DNA of 64,000 bases, taken from positions 1 through 64,000 of the forward strand of contig NZ_LZIN01000013.1 of NCBI RefSeq assembly GCF_001667375.1. The letters run 5' to 3'. How positions within the stretch are numbered: the stretch's first letter is position 1; each line of letters begins with the position of its first letter. This stretch comes from Mycolicibacter sinensis (GTDB taxonomy: Bacteria > Actinomycetota > Actinomycetes > Mycobacteriales > Mycobacteriaceae). Below, piece by piece: positions 20,946-30,848 of this stretch. The notes beneath the pieces were generated by a model. That model was not told the DNA's origin. It worked only from the letters and a program-made list of their open reading frames with translations, and ran no database searches. The position numbers and the translations under genes were made by a program.

Positions 20946-21944
20946 CTAACTCTGCCGAAGTTTCAGACCGCGCGATATCGCCGTGGTGCCGGCCTTCATC
21001 AGCAGGCGTTTGACCCGCAAGGCGCCCGCTCCCGCGGCGGAGGCCAGGATCGACCGATCCGATGGGACGAACTCAAGCGGATCACCTTCGCGCAGTTGCC
21101 CATTGCGGACCACCGTGCCGTAGACACCGAGGCAGTGATTGCTGTGGGCAGCGATGCTGCGGGTGATCTGCCGGTCGCGACTCAACTCAGGCTGGGGGTG
21201 CGAGGGCATCACGCAGCGGACGGTGGGCAGCAGCGGTTTGACGGCGGCCAGCGGCGCCTCCAATGTCCCTCCGCACCAGTCGGTCTCGGGATGGCCGGAA
21301 GCCCCGGAAGTGCTAGCCGCATCGACCAGGATCGTGGGGCGAAAGCGCCGAACGTCGAAGTCGGAGCCCGGGGTGAGCCCGGCCATCGTGCGCAGGGTCT
21401 GCTCGGTGACCACATGCACCGGATAGGCGTCGACATAGCTGCCGACCGGGGTGATGTAGCGGCTCAGCTCGGCGAGCTTCTTGACCGGAAACATCGACAG
21501 ATCCGGCAGGGGTTCGTCCTCGTCGAGACCGAAGTACTGGTGCAGATCGGCCGCGCTGGCCATGCTCCCGCGATACTGGTCGCGGTCCGCGATCGGCGGC
21601 AGCGGCCGCAGTTCGACGTCTCGGTCGAGATACGACGAGAGTGCGGCGTGGACGTGCGGGTCGGAGCTGGAGATCTCGCTGCCGTCGGGGAATTCGATGA
21701 TCACCTCCGGCGCGTGGCCGGGACCGGCTTCCGGTGGCGGCGGCAGCGCATAGCGCGCTGTGCATAACAGCAGCCCCGCCAGGCGCTTGGCGCTGGTGGT
21801 CGCGTTCTTCTCCAGGTCGCGGACCGCCCAGGTCCGGTCCGCGTGCAGCCCCAGTTTGCCGACCCCGGCGGTGGTGACGCGCTGTCCGGCCATGGATTTC
21901 ACCGGGTAGCGCCAAATGCCGGTGATTCGACCGACCTCGTCCAT
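20946..21944 (-). CDS. MOSC domain protein (YcbX-like)
   Basis: A 332-residue protein with an N-terminal MOSC beta-barrel domain (GRITGIWRYPVKSMAGQRV, GLHADRTWAVRDL) and a C-terminal MOSC domain (SRYITPVGSYVD, FRPTILVDA, HSNHCLGVYGTVVRNGQLREGD). A conserved cysteine sits in the last block, the usual molybdenum-cofactor-interacting position. Homologues such as YcbX act with flavin reductases on N-hydroxylated compounds, but there is no evidence for that role here. I do not recall this gene at the equivalent Mtb position between Rv3368c and dnaE2, so it is probably lineage-specific. It is 43 nt from the dnaE2 stop on the same strand. Confidence 0.85.
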   Translation of the reverse strand: MDEVGRITGIWRYPVKSMAGQRVTTAGVGKLGLHADRTWAVRDLEKNATTSAKRLAGLLLCTARYALPPPPEAGPGHAPEVIIEFPDGSEISSSDPHVHAALSSYLDRDVELRPLPPIADRDQYRGSMASAADLHQYFGLDEDEPLPDLSMFPVKKLAELSRYITPVGSYVDAYPVHVVTEQTLRTMAGLTPGSDFDVRRFRPTILVDAASTSGASGHPETDWCGGTLEAPLAAVKPLLPTVRCVMPSHPQPELSRDRQITRSIAAHSNHCLGVYGTVVRNGQLREGDPLEFVPSDRSILASAAGAGALRVKRLLMKAGTTAISRGLKLRQS

Positions 21945-21987
21945 ACTCTGCAGAGCGTAATCGGCCGAGCGCGGGGCAGGTCCGGTG

Positions 21988-24900
21988 TCACCGGAAGTCG
22001 CGGGAGCGCGACCCCACCACCAGCTCGAGTGCGCCCAGTCGCTCGGCCAGCACGGTGACCGCCCCGCTGGCGTTCTGCACCCGCCCGCGGATCAGCAGCG
22101 CCGTCGCGGTCTGGGCCAACCGGCGATGCCGCGTCCACACCCCCGGCGTGCACAGCACGTTGACCATCCCGGTCTCGTCCTCGAGGTTGACGAACGTCAC
22201 CCCGCGGGCGGTCGCCGGCCGCTGTCGGTGCGTCACCGCACCGGCCACCAGCACCCGGGTGCCGTCGGGGACGGCGGTGAGCTGGTCGGCCGGGATGACC
22301 CCGGCCGCGTCGAGATCGGCGCGCAGGAACTGGGTCGGGAAGCTATCCGGTGAGACCCCGGTGGCCCACACGTCGGCGGCGGACAGTTCGATCTCGCTCA
22401 TCCCGGGCAGCGCCGGCGTGTGCCCATCCCAGCCGGACACCCCCACTCCGGGCAACCGGTCCGGCCGCTGGCCCGCCGCCGCCCCGGCCGCCCACAACGC
22501 CTCGCGCCGCGAGGTGCCGAAGCAGCCGAACGCCCCGGCGGTTGCCAGCGCCTCGGCCTGCGGGACGGAAAGTTGCACCCGGGCGGTCAGATCCAGCATC
22601 GAGGCGAACGGACCATGAGCCTCGCGGTCGGCCACCAGTCGCTCGGCGAGGTCCTCACCGATGCCACGAACGGCACCCAACCCGAGCCGCACCTGGGTGC
22701 CGTCGCGCTCCAGCGTGGCGTGCGCCAGGCTGGCGTTGACGTCTGGGCCGTGCACCACGACGCTGTGCCGGCGAGCGTCGGCGACCAGCGACTGCGGCGA
22801 ATAGAAGCCCATCGGTTGCGCCCGCAGCAGGGCGGCGCAGAACGCGGCCGGGTGGTGCAGTTTGAACCAGGCCGAATAGAACACCAGTGACGCGAAGCTC
22901 ATCGCGTGACTCTCCGGAAACCCGTAGTTGGCGAAGGCTTCCAGCTTTTCGTAGATCCGGTCGGCGGTCGCGCCGGTGATGCCGTGCAGCTCGGCCATGC
23001 CGCCGTAGAACCGGTCCCGCAGCCGGCGCATCCGCTCCGGGGAGCGCTTGGAGCCCATCGCGCGGCGCAGCTGGTCGGCTTCGCCTTCGGTGAATCCGGC
23101 GCAGTCCACCGCCAGCGTCATCAACTGCTCCTGAAACAGCGGCACTCCCAGGGTCTTTCGCAACGCCCGCTCCATGGACGGATGCTCGTAGGCCACCGGG
23201 TCGATGCCGTTGCGGCGACGAATGTAGGGATGCACCGATCCGCCCTGGATCGGCCCGGGGCGGATCAGCGCCACTTGCACCACCAGGTCGTAGAACACCC
23301 GGGGGCGCAGTCGCGGCGAAGTGGCCATCTGCGCACGCGACTCCACCTGGAACACCCCGACCGAGTCGGCGCGGGTCAACATCTCATACACCGCCGGCTC
23401 GGACAGATCGATTGCGGCCAGGTCCACCTCGATGCCCTTGTGCTCGGCCACCAGGTCGATCGCGTAGTGCAGCGCGGAGAGCATGCCCAACCCCAACAGG
23501 TCGAATTTCACCAGACCGATTGCCGCGCAGTCGTCTTTGTCCCACTGCAGCACACTGCGGCCGGGCATCCGCGCCCATTCCACCGGGCACACGTCGGCGA
23601 TCGGGCGGTCGCAGATCACCATGCCGCCGGAGTGGATACCCAGATGCCTTGGCAGGTCGGCGATCTGGGTGGCCAAGTCGATCACCTGCTCGGGGATGCC
23701 CTGGGTATCGGCGTCGTCGGCGCAGCTCAATGCGCCCCACCGGCCCAGCTGCTTGCTCCAGGCGTCCTGCTGGCCCGGCGAGTAGCCCAGCGCGCGGGCC
23801 ATGTCCCGCACCGCGCTGCGACTCCGGTAGGTGATGACGTTGGCGACCTGGGCGGCGTGGTCGCGGCCGTATTTGTCGTAGACGTACTGGATCACCTCTT
23901 CGCGGCGATCCGACTCGATGTCGATGTCGATGTCGGGCGGGCCGTCGCGGGCCGGGGACAAAAACCGCTCGAACAGCAATTCATTGGCCACCGGGTCGAC
24001 CGCCGTGATACCCAGGGCGTAGCAGACCGCGGAGTTGGCCGCCGATCCCCTGCCCTGGCACAGGATGTCGCTTTCCCGGCAGAACCGGGTGATGTCGTGC
24101 ACCACCAGGAAGTAACCCGGAAACCCCAGCTGCGCAATGACTTCCAGTTCACGATCGATCTGGGCGTAGGCTTTTCGAGCCCGCGGCCCGCGCCCGGGCG
24201 GGCCGTAGCGGCCCGCGGCGCCGGCCAGCGTCAGCTGCCGCAGCCAGCTGTCCTCGGTGTGGCCGTCCGGAACGGCAAACGGCGGCAGCTGCGGGGCGAT
24301 CAGCGCCAGCGAGAACGCGCACTGTTCGCCGAGTTCGGCCGCGGCCGGCACCGCCGACGGGTGCGCCGCGAACAGCCGGGCCATCTCCGCGCCGGAGCGT
24401 AGATGAGAGCCGCCCAGCGGGGCCAGCCGGCCGGCGGCGGCATCCAGCGACTGCCGGGCCCGGATCGCCCCCATCGCCATCGCCAGCCGGCCCCGGTCCG
24501 GCCCGGCGAAATGCGCTGCGGTGGTGGCCACCACCGAAACCCCGAACCGGGGCGCCAGCGCCGCCAGGGCCGCGTTGCGCTCGTCGTCGCAGGGATCGCC
24601 GTGCCGGGTCAGCTCGACACTGACCCGCTCGGCCCCGAACCTGTCGACCAGATCGGCCAGCGCCGTCGCCGCCGCGTCCGGGCCGCCGGTGGCCAGCGCC
24701 TGGCGGACGTGCCCCTTGCGGCATCCGGTCAGGATGTGCCAGTGCCCGCCCGCCGCGTCGGTCAGCGTGTCCAGATCGAAACGCGGCCTGTCCTTTTCGC
24801 CGGCCAGGTGCGCGGCGGCGATCTGCCGCGACAACCGCCGGTAGCCCTCCGGGCCGCGGGCCAGCACCAGCAGGTGCGGGCCGGGCGGATCCGGGTCGTC

Positions 24901-25302
24901 GGTGCGGGCCGTTCCCCCCCCGGCGCCCCCCAGCGACAGCTCGGCGCCGAAGACGGTGGCTATCTGGTGTCCCGCGGCGGCCAGTTCAGCGGCCGCCTCG
25001 GCGAACCGCACCACCCCGTACAAACCGTTGTGGTCGGTCAGCGCGATCGCTCGCAAGCCCAGCCGGGCGGCCTCGGCGACCAGCTCCTGCGGCGTGCTGG
25101 CCCCGTCCAAGAAGCTGTAGGCCGAGTGCGCGTGCAGCTCGGCATAAGGGACCGGCGCCCCGGCCGGCCGGGGCCGCTCGGGGCGCGGCGCCGACCGGCC
25201 GCGACCGGCCGACACACCGGCCGGCTGACCGGTGTGACGAGGCTTACCATTGAGCACTCGCTCCATTTCCGCCCAGCTCGGCGGCCCACTGCCCCAGCCC
25301 AT
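21988..25302 (-). CDS. dnaE2: Error-prone DNA polymerase III alpha subunit
   Basis: A 1,104-residue C-family polymerase, orthologous to Mtb DnaE2 (Rv3370c). An N-terminal PHP domain (ELHAHSAYSFLDGAS, LTDHNGLYG) precedes the polymerase palm with the catalytic acidic motif PDIDIDIES, the finger/thumb regions (HLGIHSGGMVICDRPI, RPGPIQGGSVHPYI) and a C-terminal OB fold (RVLVAGAVTHRQRP). It performs damage-induced mutagenic synthesis with ImuA' and ImuB, whose genes lie 12 kb away. The ATG at 25302 matches the Mtb N terminus (MGWGSGPPSWAEMERVLNG); a GTG two codons earlier is also possible. A LexA box lies just upstream. Confidence 0.95.
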   Translation of the reverse strand: MGWGSGPPSWAEMERVLNGKPRHTGQPAGVSAGRGRSAPRPERPRPAGAPVPYAELHAHSAYSFLDGASTPQELVAEAARLGLRAIALTDHNGLYGVVRFAEAAAELAAAGHQIATVFGAELSLGGAGGGTARTDDPDPPGPHLLVLARGPEGYRRLSRQIAAAHLAGEKDRPRFDLDTLTDAAGGHWHILTGCRKGHVRQALATGGPDAAATALADLVDRFGAERVSVELTRHGDPCDDERNAALAALAPRFGVSVVATTAAHFAGPDRGRLAMAMGAIRARQSLDAAAGRLAPLGGSHLRSGAEMARLFAAHPSAVPAAAELGEQCAFSLALIAPQLPPFAVPDGHTEDSWLRQLTLAGAAGRYGPPGRGPRARKAYAQIDRELEVIAQLGFPGYFLVVHDITRFCRESDILCQGRGSAANSAVCYALGITAVDPVANELLFERFLSPARDGPPDIDIDIESDRREEVIQYVYDKYGRDHAAQVANVITYRSRSAVRDMARALGYSPGQQDAWSKQLGRWGALSCADDADTQGIPEQVIDLATQIADLPRHLGIHSGGMVICDRPIADVCPVEWARMPGRSVLQWDKDDCAAIGLVKFDLLGLGMLSALHYAIDLVAEHKGIEVDLAAIDLSEPAVYEMLTRADSVGVFQVESRAQMATSPRLRPRVFYDLVVQVALIRPGPIQGGSVHPYIRRRNGIDPVAYEHPSMERALRKTLGVPLFQEQLMTLAVDCAGFTEGEADQLRRAMGSKRSPERMRRLRDRFYGGMAELHGITGATADRIYEKLEAFANYGFPESHAMSFASLVFYSAWFKLHHPAAFCAALLRAQPMGFYSPQSLVADARRHSVVVHGPDVNASLAHATLERDGTQVRLGLGAVRGIGEDLAERLVADREAHGPFASMLDLTARVQLSVPQAEALATAGAFGCFGTSRREALWAAGAAAGQRPDRLPGVGVSGWDGHTPALPGMSEIELSAADVWATGVSPDSFPTQFLRADLDAAGVIPADQLTAVPDGTRVLVAGAVTHRQRPATARGVTFVNLEDETGMVNVLCTPGVWTRHRRLAQTATALLIRGRVQNASGAVTVLAERLGALELVVGSRSRDFR

Positions 25303-25316
25303 ACCCACCCACGATA

Positions 25317-25332
25317 TCGAACGTGTGTGCGA
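25317..25332 (-). promoter_or_regulatory. LexA SOS box for dnaE2
   Basis: TCGAACGTGTGTGCGA at 25317-25332 matches the mycobacterial SOS box TCGAAC(N4)GTTCGA at 11 of 12 defined positions. It sits 15 nt upstream of the dnaE2 start, so LexA bound here should block dnaE2 until DNA damage. It is also within 100 bp of the divergent mmpS start. Confidence 0.85.
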
Positions 25333-25414
25333 TTCGTGCACCCTTGGGTGTTGGAAAGAACTTTGATGCACTAATCTGTGTCAGATTCCGGCACCACCCG
25401 AAAGGCAATTCTTG

Positions 25415-25846
25415 ATGTTCGGCGTTGTCAGACGCGCGTGGTTACCGCTGCTCATCGTGATGGTTCTGGTGGTGGGGGGATTCGTCGTGCATCGCATTCG
25501 CGGCTATTTCGGCGGTGATGACAGCGGCAGCAGCGCCGTCCCGTTCGAGGACACCAAGCCGTTTCACCCCAAGGTCGTGGTCTACGACATTTTCAGTCCG
25601 GACGGGAGCTACGCCGACATCAACTATCTCGACTTGGAAGCTCTCCCGCAGCGGGTCGACGGCGCCACCCTGCCGTGGTCTCTGACCCTGTCGACCACCA
25701 ACCCGGCGGTGAGCCCGAACATCGTCGCGCAGGGTGACGGCAGCACCATCGGCTGCCGGGTCACCATCGACGGCGAGCTCAAAGACGAACGCATCTCCAG
25801 CAGCCCCGTGAGCGCCCAGACCTTTTGCATTGTGAAATCAGGATGA
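25415..25846 (+). CDS. mmpS: MmpS family membrane protein
   Basis: A 143-residue MmpS protein: one N-terminal membrane helix ([20 protein letters not shown], about 8-27) and a periplasmic beta-sandwich domain with [25 protein letters not shown] and a Cys pair (IGCRVTI, AQTFCIV). MmpS proteins are accessory subunits of MmpL exporters. The ATG at 25415 follows AAAGG; a TTG directly in front is also in frame. It overlaps mmpL by 4 nt (ATGA). Which of the Mtb MmpS proteins it is closest to I cannot settle. Confidence 0.9.
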   Translation: MFGVVRRAWLPLLIVMVLVVGGFVVHRIRGYFGGDDSGSSAVPFEDTKPFHPKVVVYDIFSPDGSYADINYLDLEALPQRVDGATLPWSLTLSTTNPAVSPNIVAQGDGSTIGCRVTIDGELKDERISSSPVSAQTFCIVKSG

Positions 25847-28749
25847 GCAAACACCTCAGCGACGACACCCCGACCGACACGCTGCCGGCGGCGCAGCCGC
25901 CTCACCGCGGCGCCATAGCGACATGGATCCGCCGGCTGGCGGTACCGCTCATCCTGGCCTGGTTGGCGATCACCGTGTTGGTGAACGTGATCGTGCCGCA
26001 ACTCGACGAGGTCGGGGCGATGCGCGCGGTGTCGATGAGCCCCAAAGACGCCCCGTCGATGATCTCGATGATGCGCATCGGCAAGACCTTCGACGAGTTC
26101 AAGTCCGACAGCTCGGCGATGGTGGTGCTCGAAGGCGACGAGCCGCTCGGCGACGACGCGCACAAGTACTACGACGAGCTGGTCGCCAAGATGGAGGCCG
26201 ACACCGAGCACGTCGAGCACATCCAGGACTTCTGGAGTGACCCGCTGACCGCGGCGGGGTCGCAGAGCCCGGACGGCAAGGCCGCCTACGTGCAGGTGTA
26301 CCTGGCCGGCAACATGGGCGAGACCCTGGCCAACGACTCGGTCCAGGCCGTCCAGCAGATCATCGCCGACACGCCGGCGCCCCAAGGGGTGCATGCCTAT
26401 GTCACCGGTCCCTCGGCACTCAATGCCGATCAGCACATCGCCGGCGACAAGAGCCTGAAGGTCATCACCGGACTGACATTCGTGGTGATCATCGCGATGC
26501 TGCTGAATTTCTACCGGTCGATCGGCACGGTGCTGCTGGTGCTGGGCATGGTGGTGTTCGAACTGGCCGCGGCCCGCGGCGTGGTGGCCGTACTCGGCTA
26601 CTACAACGTCATCCTGCTGTCGACATTCGCGGTGAACCTGCTGGTGACGCTGGCCATCGCCGCCTCGACCGACTACGCGATCTTCCTGCTCGGCCGCTAC
26701 CAGGAGGCGCGGTCGCTCGGCGAGGACAAGGAGTCGGCCTTCCACACCATGTATCACGGCACTGCGCACGTGATCCTGGGCTCGGGGCTGACCATTGCCG
26801 GCGCGACCTTCTGCCTGTCGTTCACCCGATTGCCCTACTTCAAGTCACTCGGTGTCCCGCTGGCGATCGGCATGGTGGTGGTGACGTTCGCGGCCCTGAC
26901 CTTCGGTGCCGCGGTGGTGACAGTGGCCAGCCGCTTCGGAATGCTCGAGCCCAAGCGGGCGATGCGGATCCGGGCCTGGCGTCGGCTCGGCGCGATGATC
27001 GTGCGCTGGCCGGGGCCGGTGCTGGTGGCGACCACCGGGGTCTGCCTGGTCGGGCTGCTCACCCTGCCGGGGTATGAGACCAACTACAACGACCGCGTGT
27101 ACATGCCGGACTACGTGCCGGCCAACATCGGCTACGCCGCCGCCGACCGGCACTTCTCCCAGGCCCGGATGAATCCGGAACTGCTGATGATCGAGTCCGA
27201 CCACGACCTGCGCAACCCGGCCGACTTCCTGGTGATCAACCGGATCGCCAAGCGGGTGTTCGAGGTATCGGGTGTCGGACGGGTGCAGACCATCACCCGG
27301 CCGCTGGGCACGCCGATCGAACACACCACGATCCCGTTCGCGATCAGCATGCAGGGCACCACCCAGCAGCTGAACATGAAGTACCAGCTCGACAGCATGA
27401 AAAACATGCTGAAAATGGGTGAGGACATGCAGGTTTCCGTCAACGCCATGAAGGACATGCTGCAAGTCACCCGCGAGATGTCGGCGACCACCCACAGCAT
27501 GGCCACCAAGATGCACATCATGCTCAGCGACATCCAGAAGCTGCGCGACGAGATGGCCGACTTCGACGACATGTGGCGCCCGATGCGCAGCTACTTCTAT
27601 TGGGAGCCACACTGTTTCGACATCCCGATCTGTTGGTCGATCCGGTCCATCTTCGACATGATGGACGGCATCGACGCGATGACCGAGGATTTCGAAAAGG
27701 TGCTGCCCGACATCGACAACCTCGACCGGCTGATGCCCCGAATGCTCGAGATCATGCCGCCGATGATCGAGACCATGGAAAACATGCGGACCACCCAGCT
27801 GAAGATGCAGTCCACCATGGAGGGCCTGCAGCTGCAGATGGAGAAGATGATGGAGGGCCAGAACGCCATGGGTAAGGCGTTCGACGACTCCAAGAACGAC
27901 GACTCGTTCTATCTGCCGCCCGAAGCGTTCGACAACCCCGACTTCAAGCGCGGGATGAAGATGTTCCTGTCCCCGGACGGGCATGCGGTGCGGTTCATCA
28001 TCTCCCACGAGGGCGACCCGATGTCCCCGGAGGGCGTCAGCCACATCGAGCCGATCAAGCACGCCGTACACGAGGCACTCAAGGGCACCCCGCTGGAGGG
28101 TTCCAGGGTGTATCTGGCCGGCACCGCGTCGGTGTTCAAGGACATGAAGGACGGGTCGGCCTGGGACCTGATGATCGCGGGCATCGCCTCGCTGTGTTTG
28201 ATCTTCATCATCATGCTGCTGATCACCCGGGCGGTGGTGGCCTCGGCCGTGATCGTCGGCACCGTGCTGCTCTCGCTGGGCACCTCATTCGGGATCTCGG
28301 TGCTGGTCTGGCAACACATCATCGGGCTACATCTGCACTGGATGGTGCTGGCGATGAGTGTCATCATCCTGTTGGCGGTCGGCTCGGACTACAACCTGCT
28401 GCTGGTCTCCCGGATGAAGGAGGAGATGCACGGCGGGCTCAAGACGGGCATCATCCGCGCCATGGGCGGCAGTGGTTCCGTCGTGACCTCGGCGGGCCTG
28501 GTGTTCGCCTTCACCATGATGTCGATGCTGGTCTCCGACCTGCGGGTGATCGGCCAGGTGGGCTCCACCATCGGGCTGGGCCTGATCATCGACACCCTGG
28601 TGATCCGCTCGTTCATGACGCCGTCGATCGCCGCGCTGCTGGGCCGCTGGTTCTGGTGGCCGCAGCGGGTGTTCTCGCGGCCGAGTCCGGTGGCGCAGCA
28701 GGTCTCGCCGGCCGCACCCACCAGCCCGGTGTCCATCAGCCGGGTCTGA
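25843..28749 (+). CDS. mmpL: MmpL family RND transporter (MmpL4/MmpL5 clade)
   Basis: A 968-residue RND transporter. TM1 is near residues 25-45 and the first periplasmic domain about 46-205. A TM block follows (about 206-420) with the proton-relay-type ASTDYAIF. The second periplasmic domain (about 421-760) contains a long Met-rich coiled coil (about 515-700) with the paired cysteines of [10 protein letters not shown]; the last TM block has [12 protein letters not shown]. The coiled-coil insert and [21 protein letters not shown] segments place it with MmpL4/MmpL5, which export siderophores and some drugs; MmpL3 lacks this insert. Substrate here is not determinable. It is cotranslated with mmpS, and no TetR or MarR regulator is adjacent. 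It is inserted between dnaE2 and otsB relative to Mtb. Confidence 0.93.
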   Translation: MSKHLSDDTPTDTLPAAQPPHRGAIATWIRRLAVPLILAWLAITVLVNVIVPQLDEVGAMRAVSMSPKDAPSMISMMRIGKTFDEFKSDSSAMVVLEGDEPLGDDAHKYYDELVAKMEADTEHVEHIQDFWSDPLTAAGSQSPDGKAAYVQVYLAGNMGETLANDSVQAVQQIIADTPAPQGVHAYVTGPSALNADQHIAGDKSLKVITGLTFVVIIAMLLNFYRSIGTVLLVLGMVVFELAAARGVVAVLGYYNVILLSTFAVNLLVTLAIAASTDYAIFLLGRYQEARSLGEDKESAFHTMYHGTAHVILGSGLTIAGATFCLSFTRLPYFKSLGVPLAIGMVVVTFAALTFGAAVVTVASRFGMLEPKRAMRIRAWRRLGAMIVRWPGPVLVATTGVCLVGLLTLPGYETNYNDRVYMPDYVPANIGYAAADRHFSQARMNPELLMIESDHDLRNPADFLVINRIAKRVFEVSGVGRVQTITRPLGTPIEHTTIPFAISMQGTTQQLNMKYQLDSMKNMLKMGEDMQVSVNAMKDMLQVTREMSATTHSMATKMHIMLSDIQKLRDEMADFDDMWRPMRSYFYWEPHCFDIPICWSIRSIFDMMDGIDAMTEDFEKVLPDIDNLDRLMPRMLEIMPPMIETMENMRTTQLKMQSTMEGLQLQMEKMMEGQNAMGKAFDDSKNDDSFYLPPEAFDNPDFKRGMKMFLSPDGHAVRFIISHEGDPMSPEGVSHIEPIKHAVHEALKGTPLEGSRVYLAGTASVFKDMKDGSAWDLMIAGIASLCLIFIIMLLITRAVVASAVIVGTVLLSLGTSFGISVLVWQHIIGLHLHWMVLAMSVIILLAVGSDYNLLLVSRMKEEMHGGLKTGIIRAMGGSGSVVTSAGLVFAFTMMSMLVSDLRVIGQVGSTIGLGLIIDTLVIRSFMTPSIAALLGRWFWWPQRVFSRPSPVAQQVSPAAPTSPVSISRV

Positions 28750-28758
28750 GCCCGACGC

Positions 28759-29619
28759 TTAGGACTCCGGGCGCACCACCAGCACCGGCGCATGCGCCGA
28801 CTGCACCACCGCCAAGCTGACCGAGCCCAGCAGCATGCCGGTGAAGCCGCCGCGGCCGTGGCTGCCCACCACCACCAACTGCGCCTGTTGGGACTGCTCG
28901 ACCAGTTGGTCGGCCGGCCGGTCGCAGACCACCACGCGGCGCACGGTGACGTCGGGATAGCGCTCCCGCCAACCGGCCAGCCGCTCGGCCAGGGCCAGTT
29001 CACCGTCGGATTCCATTGCAGCCGCGTTGATCCCGGGGAAATCGAGCACGCCGGTGTCGTGCCAGGCGTACACCGCCACCAGCTCCACCCCGCGCAGCGA
29101 CGCCTCCTCGAACGCCACCGCTGTCGCGGCCTCCGAGACCGGGGAGCCGTCAATGCCGATCACCACCGGTGCGGTGTCGGAGCGCTCTTGCTCGTCGTGC
29201 AGGACCACGACCGGGCAGTGCGCATGCCGGACCAGCGACGAGCTGACCGAGCCGAGCAGGCTGCGACGCAGCAGCCCGTGCCCACGAGACCCGACCACCA
29301 GCCGGGCGGCGTCGCGGCTCAGGTCCACCAGCACCGGAACCGTCGAGCCGACCACGATCTCGGCATCCACCGGCAGATCCGCGCCCTGGGTCGCGGCGAT
29401 CGCGACGGCTTCGCGCAAGTGGCGTTCACCCTGTTCGTGCTGCCATTCGGTGTAGCCGGGCGGCATCGGCGTCTCGGGGAACGTCATCACCACCGGCGGG
29501 GCCAGCACATGGACCAGGGACAGCGGCAGGTTGTGCAGGACAGCGTCGCGGGCCGCCCACTCGACCGCAGCATTCGACGACGGCGATCCGTCGACACCGA
29601 CGAGGATTCCGGGGTTCAC
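28759..29619 (-). CDS. Tandem universal stress protein
   Basis: A 286-residue protein with two Usp domains (about 1-140 and 150-286). Each begins with VGVDGSP / IGIDGSP and ends with the ATP-binding G-2x-G-9x-G(S/T) pattern: VVGSRGHGLLRRSLLGSVS and VVGSHGRGGFTGMLLGSVS. This is the ATP-binding class, like Mtb Rv2623 and the related DosR-regulon Usps. The only in-frame start is GTG at 29619, because a TAG lies four codons upstream. The GGAGG there leaves a very short spacer, so initiation may be unusual. It converges with mmpL, 9 bp away. A stress or dormancy role is inferred from the family. Confidence 0.9.
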   Translation of the reverse strand: MNPGILVGVDGSPSSNAAVEWAARDAVLHNLPLSLVHVLAPPVVMTFPETPMPPGYTEWQHEQGERHLREAVAIAATQGADLPVDAEIVVGSTVPVLVDLSRDAARLVVGSRGHGLLRRSLLGSVSSSLVRHAHCPVVVLHDEQERSDTAPVVIGIDGSPVSEAATAVAFEEASLRGVELVAVYAWHDTGVLDFPGINAAAMESDGELALAERLAGWRERYPDVTVRRVVVCDRPADQLVEQSQQAQLVVVGSHGRGGFTGMLLGSVSLAVVQSAHAPVLVVRPES

Positions 29620-29689
29620 CCCTCCACGCTAAGCGGTGTGACACCGTGGTGACTAGCCACCGTTGAACTCAAGGAAGGCGGTCCGCACG

Positions 29690-30778
29690 TTGTCCATCAC
29701 CATCGATCCACGCCGGCACGACGCGGTGCTGCTGCGCCTCGACGGCGGCGCTGCGGCGCTGATCGAGCGGCTGCAGCAGGCGGGGGTGCGGGCGCAGCCG
29801 GTGGCGTCGAGCGCCGAGCTGGTGTCCGCGGCCGCCGAATTGCGGGTGCGGCCGGGCCGGTGCGTGGTGCTCACCGACTCGGAATCGGACGTGAGCACGG
29901 CTCGCGGTGCGGGTTTCGCCCTGGTGATCGGCGTCGGGTTCGACGGCGCGGACGCGGCGGTGGCCGACCCGAACCAGGTCGCGGTGCGCACCGGCGACCG
30001 GCCGATGTCAGCGTTGCCCGACGCGATGACCGCCCCGGAGCTGGGCGAGCTCACTCGCCCAGCGGTGTTCTTCGACTTCGACGGCACGTTGTCGGAGATC
30101 GTCGACGATCCCGACGCGGCCCGGCCGGTTGCCGGCGCGCTGGATGCGTTGGCCGCGTTGGCCGCCCACTGCCCCGTCGCGGTGCTGTCCGGCCGCGACC
30201 TGGCCGACGTGCGCGGGCGGGTCGGACTGGACGGGATCTGGTATGCCGGCAGTCACGGCTTCGAGATGACCGGACCCGATGGCACCCATCACCAGAACGA
30301 CACCGCCGCGGGCGCGGTGCCGGTGCTGGCCGGTGCGGCCGCGTCCCTGCGGGCGGGACTTGCGGAGATCACGGGGGTCGTGGTGGAGCACAAGCGATTT
30401 GCCGTCGCGGTGCACTACCGCAACGCCGCCCGGGATCGGGTCGGAGAGGTGCTGGCGACGGTACGCGAGGCCGGCCGGCAGCGCGGCCTGCGGGTGACGA
30501 CCGGGCGCGAAGTGATCGAGCTGCGCCCGGAGATCGACTGGGACAAGGGCCGCACGCTGCACTGGATCCTGGAGCAGATGGAGCCGGTGACGCCACTGTT
30601 CCTCGGCGACGACATCACCGACGAAGACGCGTTCGACGCGGTGGCCGAGCTGTCCGGTGCCGGGATCGTGGTGCGGCACAGCGACGACGGCGACCGCGCC
30701 ACCGCCGCCCGGTTCGCACTGGACAGCCCGGCCCGGGTGGCCGAGTTCACCGCCCGATTGGCTGAGCGGCTGGCCTGA
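29690..30778 (+). CDS. otsB: Trehalose-6-phosphate phosphatase
   Basis: A 362-residue HAD phosphatase corresponding to Mtb OtsB2 (Rv3372, 391 aa), essential there for trehalose synthesis. An N-terminal OtsB2-type domain (about 1-125: SITIDPRRHDAVLL, RPGRCVVLTDSES) precedes the catalytic HAD domain. HAD motif I is FFDFDGTLSEI, motif II VLSGRD, the cap has YAGSHGFEM and VEHKRFAVAVHYRNA, and motif IV is LFLGDDITDEDAF. The TTG at 29690 is preferred because AAGGAAGG lies 11 nt upstream and the protein then opens as in Mtb; an in-frame TTG at 29663 is possible. It dephosphorylates trehalose-6-phosphate in the cytosol. Confidence 0.92.
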   Translation: MSITIDPRRHDAVLLRLDGGAAALIERLQQAGVRAQPVASSAELVSAAAELRVRPGRCVVLTDSESDVSTARGAGFALVIGVGFDGADAAVADPNQVAVRTGDRPMSALPDAMTAPELGELTRPAVFFDFDGTLSEIVDDPDAARPVAGALDALAALAAHCPVAVLSGRDLADVRGRVGLDGIWYAGSHGFEMTGPDGTHHQNDTAAGAVPVLAGAAASLRAGLAEITGVVVEHKRFAVAVHYRNAARDRVGEVLATVREAGRQRGLRVTTGREVIELRPEIDWDKGRTLHWILEQMEPVTPLFLGDDITDEDAFDAVAELSGAGIVVRHSDDGDRATAARFALDSPARVAEFTARLAERLA

Positions 30779-30780
30779 GG

Positions 30781-30827
30781 GTGCGGTTTCATCCGCCCCC
30801 CGCGGCGCGTCACGGATGAAACCGCAC
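30781..30827. terminator. Convergent hairpin between otsB and the hydratase gene
   Basis: A perfect 15-bp inverted repeat, GTGCGGTTTCATCCG and CGGATGAAACCGCAC, with a 17-nt GC-rich loop lies 2 nt after the otsB stop and 21 nt from the hydratase stop. It is placed to end both convergent transcripts. Its right arm continues GCTCG, resembling the ends of the palindromic family seen elsewhere in the window. Confidence 0.6.
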
Positions 30828-30848
30828 GCTCGACGCAACGAATGGGCC

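Noticed and set aside
22906..24402. Long plus-strand frames opposite dnaE2
   Set aside because: Antisense to the PHP and polymerase domains, which are strongly conserved on the minus strand.
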